A DNA stretch of 64,000 nt from Mycolicibacterium frederiksbergense. GTDB taxonomy: Bacteria; Actinomycetota; Actinomycetes; Mycobacteriales; Mycobacteriaceae. The notes beneath the pieces were generated by a model. That model saw only the letters and a list, made by a program, of their open reading frames with translations, was not told where the DNA came from and did no database searches. A program made the position numbers and the translations under genes. Of this stretch, positions 28,547 to 36,834 are shown piece after piece. Each line of letters starts with the position of its first letter. Position 1 is the first letter of the stretch. The DNA is taken from assembly GCF_012223425.1 (NCBI RefSeq), contig NZ_CP038799.1:4820249-4884248 (forward strand), in the 5' to 3' direction.

Positions 28547-29342
28547 CCGGCTTCGGGGCCGTCGTCTCGGGCTCGGAATCCTTCTGCGGGTTGGCCAGAG
28601 CCTTCTCCCGGCGCCGGACCTTCACCTCGGCGAGGATGAAATACCCCACGCCGATCGGGGCGATGATGCCGAACGCGATCCACTGGATTCCGTAGGACAG
28701 GAACGGGCCGGCATCCAGCACGGGCAGCGGGATCACGCCGAGCCCGCCGGGCTGGTCCTCGACCAGTTGCAGATACGAGCCCGTCAGCGGGACACCGGTC
28801 ACCTGGGAGACCTGCCCCGGATTGATCGAGTAGACCTGCATTGCGCCCTCGGCCCGGAACGGCTCCCTGCCGACGGCCAGCATCTCCGAATCACGCAGCC
28901 GCCCGGTGATGGTGACCGGCTCGACCGGCGCGGGCGCAATGGTCGGCACCGCGGTGCCCTGGTCGGGTTTGACGTAGCCGCGGTTGACCAGCACGGTCGG
29001 GCCGCCGTCGACGACGAACGGGACCAGCACCTCGTAGGCCGGCGCACCGTCCACCGACCGCAAGCGGGCCAGCACCTGCGCCTCGGGCAGGTAATGGCCC
29101 GACGCCGTCACCCGCTGCCACTGATGCTCGTACGCCGACGAATCCTGCTGCGGCAGATAGTTTGTCAGCGGCACCGGATCCGTATTCAGCGAGTTGGCGA
29201 TCTGAGTGTTCTCGCGTGAGGTCGTGGTGTTCTTGCCGAGCTGCCAGGGCGCCAGCACAGTGAAGCACAACCAGGCGAAGGCCGCCACGACGACATAGAG
29301 CGCCAGCCATTGCGGCCGGAACAGAAATCCGAAACGCTTCAT
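28500..29342 (-). CDS. SURF1-family cytochrome oxidase assembly protein (Rv2235-like)
   Basis: A 280-residue membrane protein of the SURF1/Shy1 family, which assists cytochrome aa3 oxidase assembly. It has one transmembrane helix near the N-terminus (LALYVVVAAFAWLCFTVLA), an extracytoplasmic domain (WQLGKN, GAPAYEVLVPFVV with LVNRGYV) and a C-terminal helix before a charged tail (KVRRREKAL). The ATG at 29342 has an AGAGGA ribosome site. It follows ptpA by 25 bp and overlaps cobD on the other strand by 47 bp. Confidence 0.9.
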   Translation of the reverse strand: MKRFGFLFRPQWLALYVVVAAFAWLCFTVLAPWQLGKNTTTSRENTQIANSLNTDPVPLTNYLPQQDSSAYEHQWQRVTASGHYLPEAQVLARLRSVDGAPAYEVLVPFVVDGGPTVLVNRGYVKPDQGTAVPTIAPAPVEPVTITGRLRDSEMLAVGREPFRAEGAMQVYSINPGQVSQVTGVPLTGSYLQLVEDQPGGLGVIPLPVLDAGPFLSYGIQWIAFGIIAPIGVGYFILAEVKVRRREKALANPQKDSEPETTAPKPVSTEQKLADRYGKRH

Positions 29343-29367
29343 GGCTGTTTCCTCTTTGCGCAAGCGC

Positions 29368-29841
29368 TCATCGGTGCCGCCCCAATTGCTCGTCGATCCA
29401 GTCGTGCAGGCCGGGCAGCGCGGCCTCGATGACGGTGAAGACGGCCTCGAAATCCTCCGGACCGCCGTAGTAGGGGTCCTCGACATCCAGGGTGAAAGCG
29501 CCCGAGCGTGGGTCGAAGGAACGCATCATCCGCAGCCGCTCCGGCGGGACACCCATGTCGGCGAGCATGCGGGCGTGGTTTCGCCCCATCGCAACGACCA
29601 TGTCGGCGGCCAGGTGATCGTCGTCGAGTTGGGCCGCGCGGTGAGTGGTCGGATACCCGTGCGCCAGCAGAACGGCGTTGGTGCGGTGATCGGCGCCGTC
29701 ACCGGCATGCCAGCCGCCGGTCCCGGCGCTGGTCACCCGCACCTGTTCGGCCAGACCGCGGCCCGCGATCTGATGGGCCAGCATCTTCTCGGCCATCGGG
29801 GACCGGCAGATGTTGCCCGAGCAGACGAATGTCACATGCAC
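29368..29841 (-). CDS. ptpA: Low-molecular-weight protein tyrosine phosphatase PtpA
   Basis: A 157-residue phosphatase. The CX5R loop is CSGNICRS at residues 7-14, with catalytic Cys7 and Arg13; the general acid is the Asp of VEDPYYGG near residue 119. In M. tuberculosis PtpA is secreted into macrophages and dephosphorylates host proteins; in environmental species the role is unknown. The GTG at 29841 aligns with the LHVTFVC of the tuberculosis protein. A dispersed repeat fills the gap to ptkA and forms its upstream region. Confidence 0.92.
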   Translation of the reverse strand: MHVTFVCSGNICRSPMAEKMLAHQIAGRGLAEQVRVTSAGTGGWHAGDGADHRTNAVLLAHGYPTTHRAAQLDDDHLAADMVVAMGRNHARMLADMGVPPERLRMMRSFDPRSGAFTLDVEDPYYGGPEDFEAVFTVIEAALPGLHDWIDEQLGRHR

Positions 29842-29850
29842 CAACTGTTC

Positions 29851-29876
29851 CCCGGGTCGCTGCGCTCCTGCCCGCC
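29851..29876 (-). repeat. Dispersed GAGCGMAGCGACCCGGG repeat (copy between ptkA and ptpA)
   Basis: On the minus strand this reads GGGCAGGAGCGCAGCGACC then CGGG, nearly the same as 41331-41354. It fills most of the 37-bp gap between ptkA and ptpA and lies just upstream of the ptpA GTG. Confidence 0.55.
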
Positions 29877-29878
29877 GA

Positions 29879-30544
29879 CTAGACACCCAGGACCCTCCGC
29901 AGTTCAGCCATGGTGGCCACCCGGTGCAGCGGCGCGGGGGCATCGGGCCCGTCGAAATCGGTGCCGCCGTATCCCCAGTCGACCACCACGGTGTCGATAC
30001 CGTGGAAGGAGGCGCCCTCGACATCATGGCTGCGGTCACCCACCATCAGCACCCGCTGCGGTCGCGGGCCCAGCTGCGCCAGCGCATAGGCGATGACCTC
30101 GGCCTTGGCGGCCCGACTGCCGTCCGGGCTGGCGCCGGCGATGACCTCGAAATACCCGTCCATCTCGAAGTGGGTCAGGATGCGCTGCGCGGTGGGCTGT
30201 GCCTTCGACGTCGCCACCGCGAGCCGCACGCCCGCGCGCTTCAGGTCCGCCAACAGCTCGGGGATGCCATCGAAGAGCCGGTTCATCGACCAGCCGCGGG
30301 TGGTGTAGTCGGCGCGATAGGCGGTCATGGCCTCGTCGGCGCGGTCGCCGAGGCCCATGGACGTCAGCGTGTGATGCATGGGTGGGCCGACGATCCGGCC
30401 GGCGAGATCGCCGTCGGGGACGGAGGCGCCGATGCTCTCCAGCGCGTGCCGGAAGCTGGCGACGATGCCGTCCGCTGAGTCCGTCAGGGTGCCGTCGAGG
30501 TCGAACAGCACCAACTGGGGAGCTCGGGTCACGGTTTCAGTCAC
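29879..30544 (-). CDS. ptkA: HAD-family hydrolase, PtkA orthologue (Rv2232-like)
   Basis: A 221-residue HAD hydrolase: motif I LFDLDGTLTDS (residues 13-23), motif II VATSKAQ, motif III Lys in SRAAKAEV and motif IV VLMVGDRSHDVEGA. Rv2232 is reported to phosphorylate PtpA despite its phosphatase fold. That protein has an extra, poorly ordered N-terminal stretch that is absent here, where the GTG-started protein begins at the HAD core. Its place upstream of ptpA supports orthology, but kinase activity cannot be assumed. It is close in sequence to phosphoglycolate phosphatases. Confidence 0.85.
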   Translation of the reverse strand: MTETVTRAPQLVLFDLDGTLTDSADGIVASFRHALESIGASVPDGDLAGRIVGPPMHHTLTSMGLGDRADEAMTAYRADYTTRGWSMNRLFDGIPELLADLKRAGVRLAVATSKAQPTAQRILTHFEMDGYFEVIAGASPDGSRAAKAEVIAYALAQLGPRPQRVLMVGDRSHDVEGASFHGIDTVVVDWGYGGTDFDGPDAPAPLHRVATMAELRRVLGV

Positions 30545-30599
30545 CCCACCATTGTCGCCGATGTTCCGGTGCCGCTGGTCGGCGCACTACTGTCGTGCT

Positions 30600-31610
30600 G
30601 TGGTTCATGAGGTTCGGCAGGCGGCGCGCTATCACGGCGACCAGGCCGTCACGCCCGGGATGCTGGACTTCGCCGTCAACGTCCGGGCCGCCGGGCCGCC
30701 GTCCTGGCTGGTCGAACGCCTCGGCGGGCGGCTCAGCGACCTGGGGCACTACCCGAGCGCGGCCGACGTCGCCCGCGCCACCGAGGCGGTGGCCGCGCGG
30801 CACGGACGCGAGGTCGACGAGGTGGCGCTGCTGGCCGGCGGTGCCGAGGGTTTTGCGCTGCTCCCGAACCTGGACCCGCGGTTGGCCGCGCTGATCGCGC
30901 CGTCGTTCACCGAACCGGAGGCGGTGCTGAGCGCCGCCGGGGTGCCGATTCAGCACGTGGTTCTCGACCCGCCGTTCGGGCTGGCCGGCGCGGCGGTGCC
31001 CGCTCGGGCCGACCTGGTCGTGGTCGGCAACCCCACCAACCCGACCTCGGTGCTGCACCCGGTGCGGGACATCCTCGCGCTGCGCGCGCCCGGCCGGATC
31101 ATCGTCGTCGATGAGGCCTTCGCCGATGCCGTGCCCGGCGAGCCCGAATCGCTGGCCGGGATGTCGCTGCCCGATGTGGTGGTGCTGCGCAGCCTGACCA
31201 AGACCTGGTCGCTGGCCGGTCTGCGCGTCGGCTACGCACTCGGTACGCCGGAGGTGCTGGCCCGGCTGACGGCCCGGCGCGCACACTGGCCGCTGGGCAC
31301 CCTGCAACTGGAAGCTGTCGCGGCCTGCTGCTCCCCGGACGCGGTGGCCGAGGCGGACGCCGGCGCGCGCAGGCTTGCCGCCCTGCGTGCGGAGATGGTC
31401 ACCGGGGTGCGGGCCACCGGGGTGGACGTGGTGGACGGCTGCGCACCGTTCGTGCTGCTGCGTGTCGAGGATGCCGAGCTGACCCGAAAGCAACTGGAAA
31501 CCAAGGGGATTGCGGTGCGCCGTTGCGACACCTTCGTCGGTCTGGACGGCGAGTATCTGCGGGCGGCGGTGCGTCCCGAATGGCCGCGACTGGTGGAGGC
31601 CCTGACATGA
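30600..31610 (+). CDS. cobC: Pyridoxal-phosphate aminotransferase, CobC-like (Rv2231c)
   Basis: A 336-residue class I/II aminotransferase of the histidinol-phosphate aminotransferase/CobD decarboxylase group. The PLP lysine is Lys201 in RSLTKTWSLAGLRVGYA, with NPTNPTSVL, the VDEAFAD aspartate and the C-terminal FVGLDGEYLRAAVR arginine all present. It is annotated in mycobacteria as CobC (threonine-phosphate decarboxylase for the cobalamin side chain), which suits the nearby cobD and the phosphatase at 33459. The first of four genes joined by stop/start overlaps. Confidence 0.88.
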   Translation: MVHEVRQAARYHGDQAVTPGMLDFAVNVRAAGPPSWLVERLGGRLSDLGHYPSAADVARATEAVAARHGREVDEVALLAGGAEGFALLPNLDPRLAALIAPSFTEPEAVLSAAGVPIQHVVLDPPFGLAGAAVPARADLVVVGNPTNPTSVLHPVRDILALRAPGRIIVVDEAFADAVPGEPESLAGMSLPDVVVLRSLTKTWSLAGLRVGYALGTPEVLARLTARRAHWPLGTLQLEAVAACCSPDAVAEADAGARRLAALRAEMVTGVRATGVDVVDGCAPFVLLRVEDAELTRKQLETKGIAVRRCDTFVGLDGEYLRAAVRPEWPRLVEALT

Positions 31611-32737
31611 GTGTCTCGCTCGCCGAGGTGATGGACGTGCTGGACGCGGCGTATCCGCCTGCGCTGGCTCATGACTGGGATTCGGTCGGGCTGGTGGCCG
31701 GTGACCCGACAGAGCCGGTCACCTCGGTCACGGTGGCGGTGGACGCTACCGACGCCGTGGTCGCCGAGGTTCCCGAGGGCGGACTGCTGCTGGCACACCA
31801 CCCGCTGTTGCTGCGTGGTGTGGACACGGTGGCCGCCTCGACCGCCAAGGGCGCCCTGATCCACCGGATGATCCGGTCCGGGCAGGCGCTGTTCACCGCA
31901 CACACCAACGCGGATTCGGCCTCACCGGGCGTCTCCGATGCGCTCGCCGAGACGCTGGGCCTGGTGGTCGAGGACGTCCTGTCGCGTGGGCCTTCCGGAC
32001 CCGAACTGGACAAGTGGGTGGTGTTCGTTCCGGTCGAACAGGCTGCGCAGGTGCGGGATTCGATGTTCGCCGCGGGTGCCGGGCAGATCGGTGACTACTC
32101 CTGCTGCAGCTGGAGTGCCACCGGCACCGGCCAGTTCCTGCCGCACGTGGGTGCCACGCCGGCCATCGGCGAGGTGGGCACCGTCGAACAGGTCACCGAG
32201 GACCGGGTCGAGGTCATCGCCCCGGCGCGGCTGCGCGCACGGGTGCTCACCGCGCTGCGCGCCGCTCATCCCTACGAGGAACCTGCCTTCGACGTCTTCG
32301 CGCTGGCACCGCTGCCCGCCGACGTCGGGATCGGCCGGATCTGCACACTGCCCGATCCGGAACCGTTGTCGGCGTTCGTGTCTCGGGTTCGCGCCGCACT
32401 GCCCGCGACCACCTGGGGTGTGCGCGCCGCCGGCGTCGCCGACGCCGTGGTGTCCCGGGTCGCCGTCTGCGGCGGCGCGGGCGACTCGCTGCTCGGGGCG
32501 GTTGACGGCGCCGGGGTACAGGCTTATGTGACCGCAGATCTGCGGCACCACCCGGCCGACGAACACGGCCGGATCTCTGATGTGGCACTGGTCGACGTCG
32601 CGCATTGGGCAAGTGAGTTCCCCTGGTGTCACCAGGCGGCATCGCTGCTGCGCGGCAGTTTCGGCGAGGCATTACCGGTGCGCGTGAGTACCGTGCGCAC
32701 CGATCCGTGGAATATCGATGGAGGTTCCCAATCATGA
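31607..32737 (+). CDS. NIF3/GTP-cyclohydrolase-I-type-2 family protein (Rv2230c-like)
   Basis: A 376-residue protein of the NIF3/YbgI fold, which makes toroidal hexamers with a two-metal site. Metal-binding residues are visible in LLAHHPLLL, AHTNADSA and the C-terminal VALVDVAHWASEF. A central insert with ALRAAHPYEEPAFDVF is the PII-like domain of longer members. The function is not settled. Its ATG overlaps the cobC stop and its own stop overlaps the next gene, both as ATGA. Confidence 0.9.
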   Translation: MSVSLAEVMDVLDAAYPPALAHDWDSVGLVAGDPTEPVTSVTVAVDATDAVVAEVPEGGLLLAHHPLLLRGVDTVAASTAKGALIHRMIRSGQALFTAHTNADSASPGVSDALAETLGLVVEDVLSRGPSGPELDKWVVFVPVEQAAQVRDSMFAAGAGQIGDYSCCSWSATGTGQFLPHVGATPAIGEVGTVEQVTEDRVEVIAPARLRARVLTALRAAHPYEEPAFDVFALAPLPADVGIGRICTLPDPEPLSAFVSRVRAALPATTWGVRAAGVADAVVSRVAVCGGAGDSLLGAVDGAGVQAYVTADLRHHPADEHGRISDVALVDVAHWASEFPWCHQAASLLRGSFGEALPVRVSTVRTDPWNIDGGSQS

Positions 32738-33462
32738 AAGCCGAAGTGAGTCAGCAACGTTCACTATTGGATCTGGCCGAAGTCGATGCCGAATTGCGTC
32801 GCGTCGACCATCGTGCCGCCAATCTGGCCGAGCAACAGGAATTCGAACGGGTGCAGGCGTTGTACCAGGAGGCCAACGACCAGCTTGCGGTGGTCGGGAT
32901 CGCCCTGGAGGACCTCGACGGCGAGATCACCAAGTTGGAGGGCGAGATCGATTCGGTGCGCCAACGCGAGGACCGTGACCGCACACTGCTGCAGGGCGGC
33001 ACGGTGAACGCCAAGCAGCTCAGCGAACTCCAGCACGAGCTGGAGACATTGGAGCGACGCCAGTCCTCCCTGGAGGATTCGTTGCTGGAGGTGATGGAAC
33101 GCCGGGAGGAGCTGCAGCGGCAGCAGTCCGAGCACCTGGCCCGCATCGACGCCTTGCAGAACGAGTTGTCGGCGGCTCAGTTGGCGCGCGACGCGGCACT
33201 GGTGGACATCGAGAACGTCCGCCAGGTGTCTGCGGGTCGGCGCACCGAGCTGGCGTCGCTGCTGAATTCGGACCTGGTCGCCCTCTACGAGAAGCAGCGC
33301 GCCGGTGGCGGCGCCGGGGCCGGCCTGTTGCAGGGAAAGCGTTGCGGGGCATGCCGTATCGAGATCGACCGTGGTGAGATGGCCAGGATCCTGGCCGCCG
33401 ATGACGACGAGGTGCTGCGGTGCCCGGAATGTGGAGCGATCCTGTTGCGGGTCAAGCAGTGA
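32734..33462 (+). CDS. Coiled-coil zinc-ribbon protein, CT398-like (Rv2229c)
   Basis: A 242-residue protein. Residues about 5-190 form long antiparallel coiled coils rich in Glu, Gln and Leu (LDLAEVDAELRRVDHRA, TLERRQSSLEDSLLEVMERREEL). Residues 205-240 form a four-cysteine zinc ribbon (CGACRIEI and CPECGAIL). Related proteins bind nucleic acid or secretion partners. The position between the NIF3 gene and the RNase H gene is conserved in actinobacteria, with coupling at both ends. Confidence 0.9.
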   Translation: MKAEVSQQRSLLDLAEVDAELRRVDHRAANLAEQQEFERVQALYQEANDQLAVVGIALEDLDGEITKLEGEIDSVRQREDRDRTLLQGGTVNAKQLSELQHELETLERRQSSLEDSLLEVMERREELQRQQSEHLARIDALQNELSAAQLARDAALVDIENVRQVSAGRRTELASLLNSDLVALYEKQRAGGGAGAGLLQGKRCGACRIEIDRGEMARILAADDDEVLRCPECGAILLRVKQ

Positions 33463-34517
33463 AGGTCGTCGTCGAAGCCGACGGCGGATCGCGGGGGAAT
33501 CCAGGTCCGGCAGGCTACGGTGCGGTGGTGTTCAGCGGGGACCGATCGGCGGTGCTCGCCGAGCGTCAGGAGTCGATCGGGCGGGCCACCAACAACGTCG
33601 CCGAGTATCGCGGATTGATCGCCGGCCTGACCGCGGCGGCCGAACTGGGTGCCACCGAGGTGGTGGTGTTCATGGACTCCAAGCTGGTGGTGGAACAGAT
33701 GTCGGGGCGCTGGCGGGTCAAGCATCCCGACCTGCTGGAGCTCAATCGGGAAGCGGCGCAACTGGCCCGGCAGTTCGGGCAGATCGAGTACGGCTGGATA
33801 CCGCGGGCGGAGAACTCCCATGCCGACCGGTTGGCCAACGCGGCGATGGATGCTGCAGCGGCTCCCGTGTCGGCGCCGGCCTCGCCGGGTTGGAGCGGCG
33901 CTCGTGGCGAACCGACCCGGCTGATGTTGTTGCGCCACGGGCAGACCGAGCTCTCGGTGGACCGCCGGTACTCCGGCCGGGGCAACCCTTCGCTCACCGA
34001 ACTCGGACGTAGCCAGGCCGCGGCGGCGGCTCGCTACCTGGGGGAGAAGGGCGGCATCGACGCGGTCGTCTGCTCGCCCTTGGGGCGCGCCCGGGAGACA
34101 GCCGGTGCTGCCGCGAAGGAACTCGGCCTGGACGTGGTCATCGACGAAGATCTCATCGAAACCGACTTCGGTGGATGGGAGGGCTTGACGTTCTCCGAAG
34201 CGGCGCAACAGGATCCGGACCTGCACGGCAGGTGGCTGCGTGATACCAGCGTGACGCCGCCGGGTGGGGAGAGCTTCGATGCGGTGGCGGAGCGGGTGCG
34301 CAGGGCCCGCAACCGGATCGTCGAGGAGTACGCGGGGTCGACGGTGCTGGTGGTATCGCATGTCACGCCGATCAAGACCATGTTGCGGCTGGCGCTGGAC
34401 GGTAGCGCCGGGATTCTGTACCGGCTGCACCTCGATCTCGCATCGCTGAGCATCGCCGAGTTCTATCCCGACGGGCTCGCCTCGGTGCGGCTGGTGAACC
34501 AGACCTCCTATCTCTAG
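33459..34517 (+). CDS. Bifunctional RNase HI / alpha-ribazole phosphatase fusion (Rv2228c-like)
   Basis: A 352-residue fusion. Residues 1-135 are an RNase HI domain that cleaves RNA in RNA-DNA hybrids, with acidic residues Asp8, Glu49, Asp73 and Asp123. After a short Ala/Pro linker, residues 153-350 are a histidine phosphatase with His160 in LLRHGQT, the arginine of RRYSGRGNP and a second His in VVSHVTPI. In M. tuberculosis the second domain dephosphorylates alpha-ribazole-phosphate for vitamin B12. The GTG start overlaps the previous stop as GTGA. Confidence 0.95.
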   Translation: MKVVVEADGGSRGNPGPAGYGAVVFSGDRSAVLAERQESIGRATNNVAEYRGLIAGLTAAAELGATEVVVFMDSKLVVEQMSGRWRVKHPDLLELNREAAQLARQFGQIEYGWIPRAENSHADRLANAAMDAAAAPVSAPASPGWSGARGEPTRLMLLRHGQTELSVDRRYSGRGNPSLTELGRSQAAAAARYLGEKGGIDAVVCSPLGRARETAGAAAKELGLDVVIDEDLIETDFGGWEGLTFSEAAQQDPDLHGRWLRDTSVTPPGGESFDAVAERVRRARNRIVEEYAGSTVLVVSHVTPIKTMLRLALDGSAGILYRLHLDLASLSIAEFYPDGLASVRLVNQTSYL

Positions 34518-34522
34518 CCTTT

Positions 34523-35092
34523 TCAGCTGGAATGCAGGTGCAGCCGTTCACCGTGGACATCGAAGATCATGATGGCCTCGACCGGTCCGTCGACGGTGCC
34601 GAACCAATGCGGCGTCCATGTTGAAAATTCCACAGCCTCACCGGGTTTGATGATGAAATCGCGTTCTCCCAGGACCAGGCGCAGCTGCCCGGAGAGCACG
34701 TACATCCATTCCTGACCCTCGTGGACGGGAAGTTCGGCGGGCGGCGTGTTGCGTTTGGTGCTGACCCGCACCTTGAACGTGTGCCGTCCGCCGGTGGGGC
34801 CCTGGCGGGTCAGCGGCCAATAGGTCACGCCGTTGCGGGTGTGCGAGCTGCCGCGGACACGTGGGTCCTCGGACTCCGGCTCGCGCAGCAATTCGTCGGT
34901 GCTGACCGACAGCGCGAGGGCCAGCCGGGGCAGGTGATCCAGGGCCAGCCGGCGCTTACCGGATTCCAACCGGCTCAGCGTCGACACGTCGATGCTGGCG
35001 CGGGCGGCCACATCTTGCAGCGTCAGACCTTGCTGGGTGCGCAGATCCCGCAGCCGCTTGCGGACGGTGTCATCGACACTCTTTGCCTCCAT
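34523..35092 (-). CDS. XRE-family regulator with C-terminal cupin domain
   Basis: A 189-residue transcription factor. Residues 8-65 form an XRE helix-turn-helix (LRDLRTQQGLTLQDVAARASIDVSTLSRLESG). Residues 110-185 form a cupin barrel (PVHEGQEWMYVLSGQLRLVLGERDFIIKPGEAVEF, then PHWFG), a typical small-ligand sensor. An ATG six codons upstream (35110) is possible, but the inverted repeat at 35099 would then be coding. It faces away from the oxidoreductase fusion and probably controls it and itself. Confidence 0.88.
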   Translation of the reverse strand: MEAKSVDDTVRKRLRDLRTQQGLTLQDVAARASIDVSTLSRLESGKRRLALDHLPRLALALSVSTDELLREPESEDPRVRGSSHTRNGVTYWPLTRQGPTGGRHTFKVRVSTKRNTPPAELPVHEGQEWMYVLSGQLRLVLGERDFIIKPGEAVEFSTWTPHWFGTVDGPVEAIMIFDVHGERLHLHSS

Positions 35093-35098
35093 GGCAAA

Positions 35099-35134
35099 CG
35101 AGCTTGGCATTTTGTCCGGCGATCGGCAAGCTCG
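35099..35134. promoter_or_regulatory. Inverted repeat in the divergent XRE/oxidoreductase promoter
   Basis: CGAGCTTG (35099-35106) and CAAGCTCG (35127-35134) are perfect 8-bp inverted repeats with centres 28 bp apart, filling the 47-bp gap between the two start codons. It is the natural operator for the XRE-cupin regulator. Confidence 0.5.
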
Positions 35135-35139
35135 ATGAC

Positions 35140-36669
35140 ATGGACAACCAATGGGACTGCATCATTGTCGGTGGCGGCGCGGCCGGTCTGAGCGCGGCGC
35201 TGGTACTCGGCCGCGCCCGGCGGCGCACCCTGATCCTGGACGACGGTGAGCAGAGCAATCTGGCTGCCCACGGTATCGGCGGGCTGCTGGGGCACGACGG
35301 CAGGCCGCCCGCCCAGCTGTACGAGGCGGGCCGCGCGGAGCTCACGGAATACCCGAACGTCACCTTTCGGTCGGCGCGGGTGACCGCCGCCAAAGCGGAC
35401 GGGCCGGACTTCGTCGTCGAACTCGCCGACGGGGGCCACGAACACGCGCGCCGGATCCTGCTGGCGACCGGTATGCAGTACCGGCCGCCGCAGCTCCCCG
35501 GTCTGGAGGCACTGTGGGGCGGTTCGGCTTTCCACTGCCCGTTCTGCCATGGCTGGGAGGTTCGTGACCAGCCGCTGGCCGTGCTCGCCGACGGGGATCG
35601 GGCTGTGCACATGGCGTTGATGCTCAAGGGCTGGACCGACGATGTCGTCGTGCTCAGCAACGGCGCCGGCCTGGAGAGCGACCTGCTGGCGGCCGCCGGC
35701 ATTGCGGTGGACGACCGCCAGGTCAGCGAATTCCATTCCGAGAGCGGTGTATTGACCGAAGTGCGGTTCACCGAGGGTGCACCGCTGCCGCGACGCGGTG
35801 TACTGGTCGCAGCGGTGCTGCATCAGCGTTCACACCTGGCCGCCCATCTCGGCGTGACATTCGCGCCGGCGAGTCCCGTTGCGGCAGATGCCATCGTCGT
35901 CGACCAGTTCCAGCGCACCACGGTGCCGGGAGTATTCGCGGCCGGTGACGTCAGTGTGCAGATGCCCCAGGTGGCGGCCGCGGTGGCCAGTGGGTCGCTC
36001 GCGGCGGCTGCCGTGGTGCAGAGCCTGCTGGCCGATGACGTCGGCCTGCCCGTCCCGCCGTGGCCGGCACCCGATGTCCAACAGCACTGGAACGAGCATT
36101 ACGGGCAGCGCGATCGGGTGTGGAGCGGACGGGTGAACCTGCGGTTGTCCGAGGTTGCGGAGTCGCTGCCGGCCGGGCGTGCTCTCGACCTGGGATGCGG
36201 TGAGGGCGCAGACGCCGTCTGGCTGGCGTCACGGGGATGGTCGGTGGTCGCCACCGATGTCTCACAAGTGGCTCTGGACCGCGCCGCGGTCGACGCGGGG
36301 GAGTTGTTGAGCAAGATTGACTTTCAGCACCACGATCTTGAGGTGAGTTTCCCGGACGGCGAATTCGATCTGGTGTCCGCGCAGTTCCTGCATTCGAAAA
36401 TTCCGCTGGACCGGGCGCGGGTGCTGAAGCGGGCGGCGGCCGCGGTGGCGCCCGGGGGGCTGCTGGTGATCGTGGACCACGGTGAGGCGCCACCCTGGTC
36501 GAACCACCGGCACGTCGAATTCCCCGGCGCGGAGGAAGTCGTCGGATCGCTCGACCTCGACGACAGCTGGGAACGCGTGCGGGTGGGCCCGGTCGAGCGC
36601 GAGGCCACCGGACCCGATGGGCAGCCGGGGCATCTGATCGACAACGTGATGGTGTTGCGGCGGAAGTGA
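35140..36669 (+). CDS. Fusion of a thioredoxin-reductase-like flavoprotein and a SAM methyltransferase
   Basis: A 509-residue two-domain protein. Residues 1-310 are a small thioredoxin-reductase-type NAD(P)/FAD oxidoreductase: FAD motif IIVGGGAAGLSAA, redox pair Cys133-Cys136 in FHCPFCHGWE, and the FAD closing motif VFAAGDVS. Residues 325-509 are a class I methyltransferase with SAM motif ALDLGCGEGADAVWLA near 346-361 and VVATDVS. Such fusions are annotated in other actinobacteria. The CPFCHGWE disulfide resembles the dithiol oxidases of gliotoxin/holomycin pathways, which also pair with S-methyltransferases. The substrate here is unknown. Confidence 0.9.
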   Translation: MDNQWDCIIVGGGAAGLSAALVLGRARRRTLILDDGEQSNLAAHGIGGLLGHDGRPPAQLYEAGRAELTEYPNVTFRSARVTAAKADGPDFVVELADGGHEHARRILLATGMQYRPPQLPGLEALWGGSAFHCPFCHGWEVRDQPLAVLADGDRAVHMALMLKGWTDDVVVLSNGAGLESDLLAAAGIAVDDRQVSEFHSESGVLTEVRFTEGAPLPRRGVLVAAVLHQRSHLAAHLGVTFAPASPVAADAIVVDQFQRTTVPGVFAAGDVSVQMPQVAAAVASGSLAAAAVVQSLLADDVGLPVPPWPAPDVQQHWNEHYGQRDRVWSGRVNLRLSEVAESLPAGRALDLGCGEGADAVWLASRGWSVVATDVSQVALDRAAVDAGELLSKIDFQHHDLEVSFPDGEFDLVSAQFLHSKIPLDRARVLKRAAAAVAPGGLLVIVDHGEAPPWSNHRHVEFPGAEEVVGSLDLDDSWERVRVGPVEREATGPDGQPGHLIDNVMVLRRK

Positions 36670-36834
36670 AGTGACCCCGGACGGTCAGAACGTGTTGTCG
36701 GCCGTCCGGGGGTCGTCGAACGGAGGGTTGTTGCGGGCTCTCGGCTCCGGTGCGTGCAGGGCTGGTGAGATCTATCCACAGGTCGCGAAAACTATCTTCG
36801 ACTCGTGTCACAGGCGCGGCGTAGTATCGCACAT

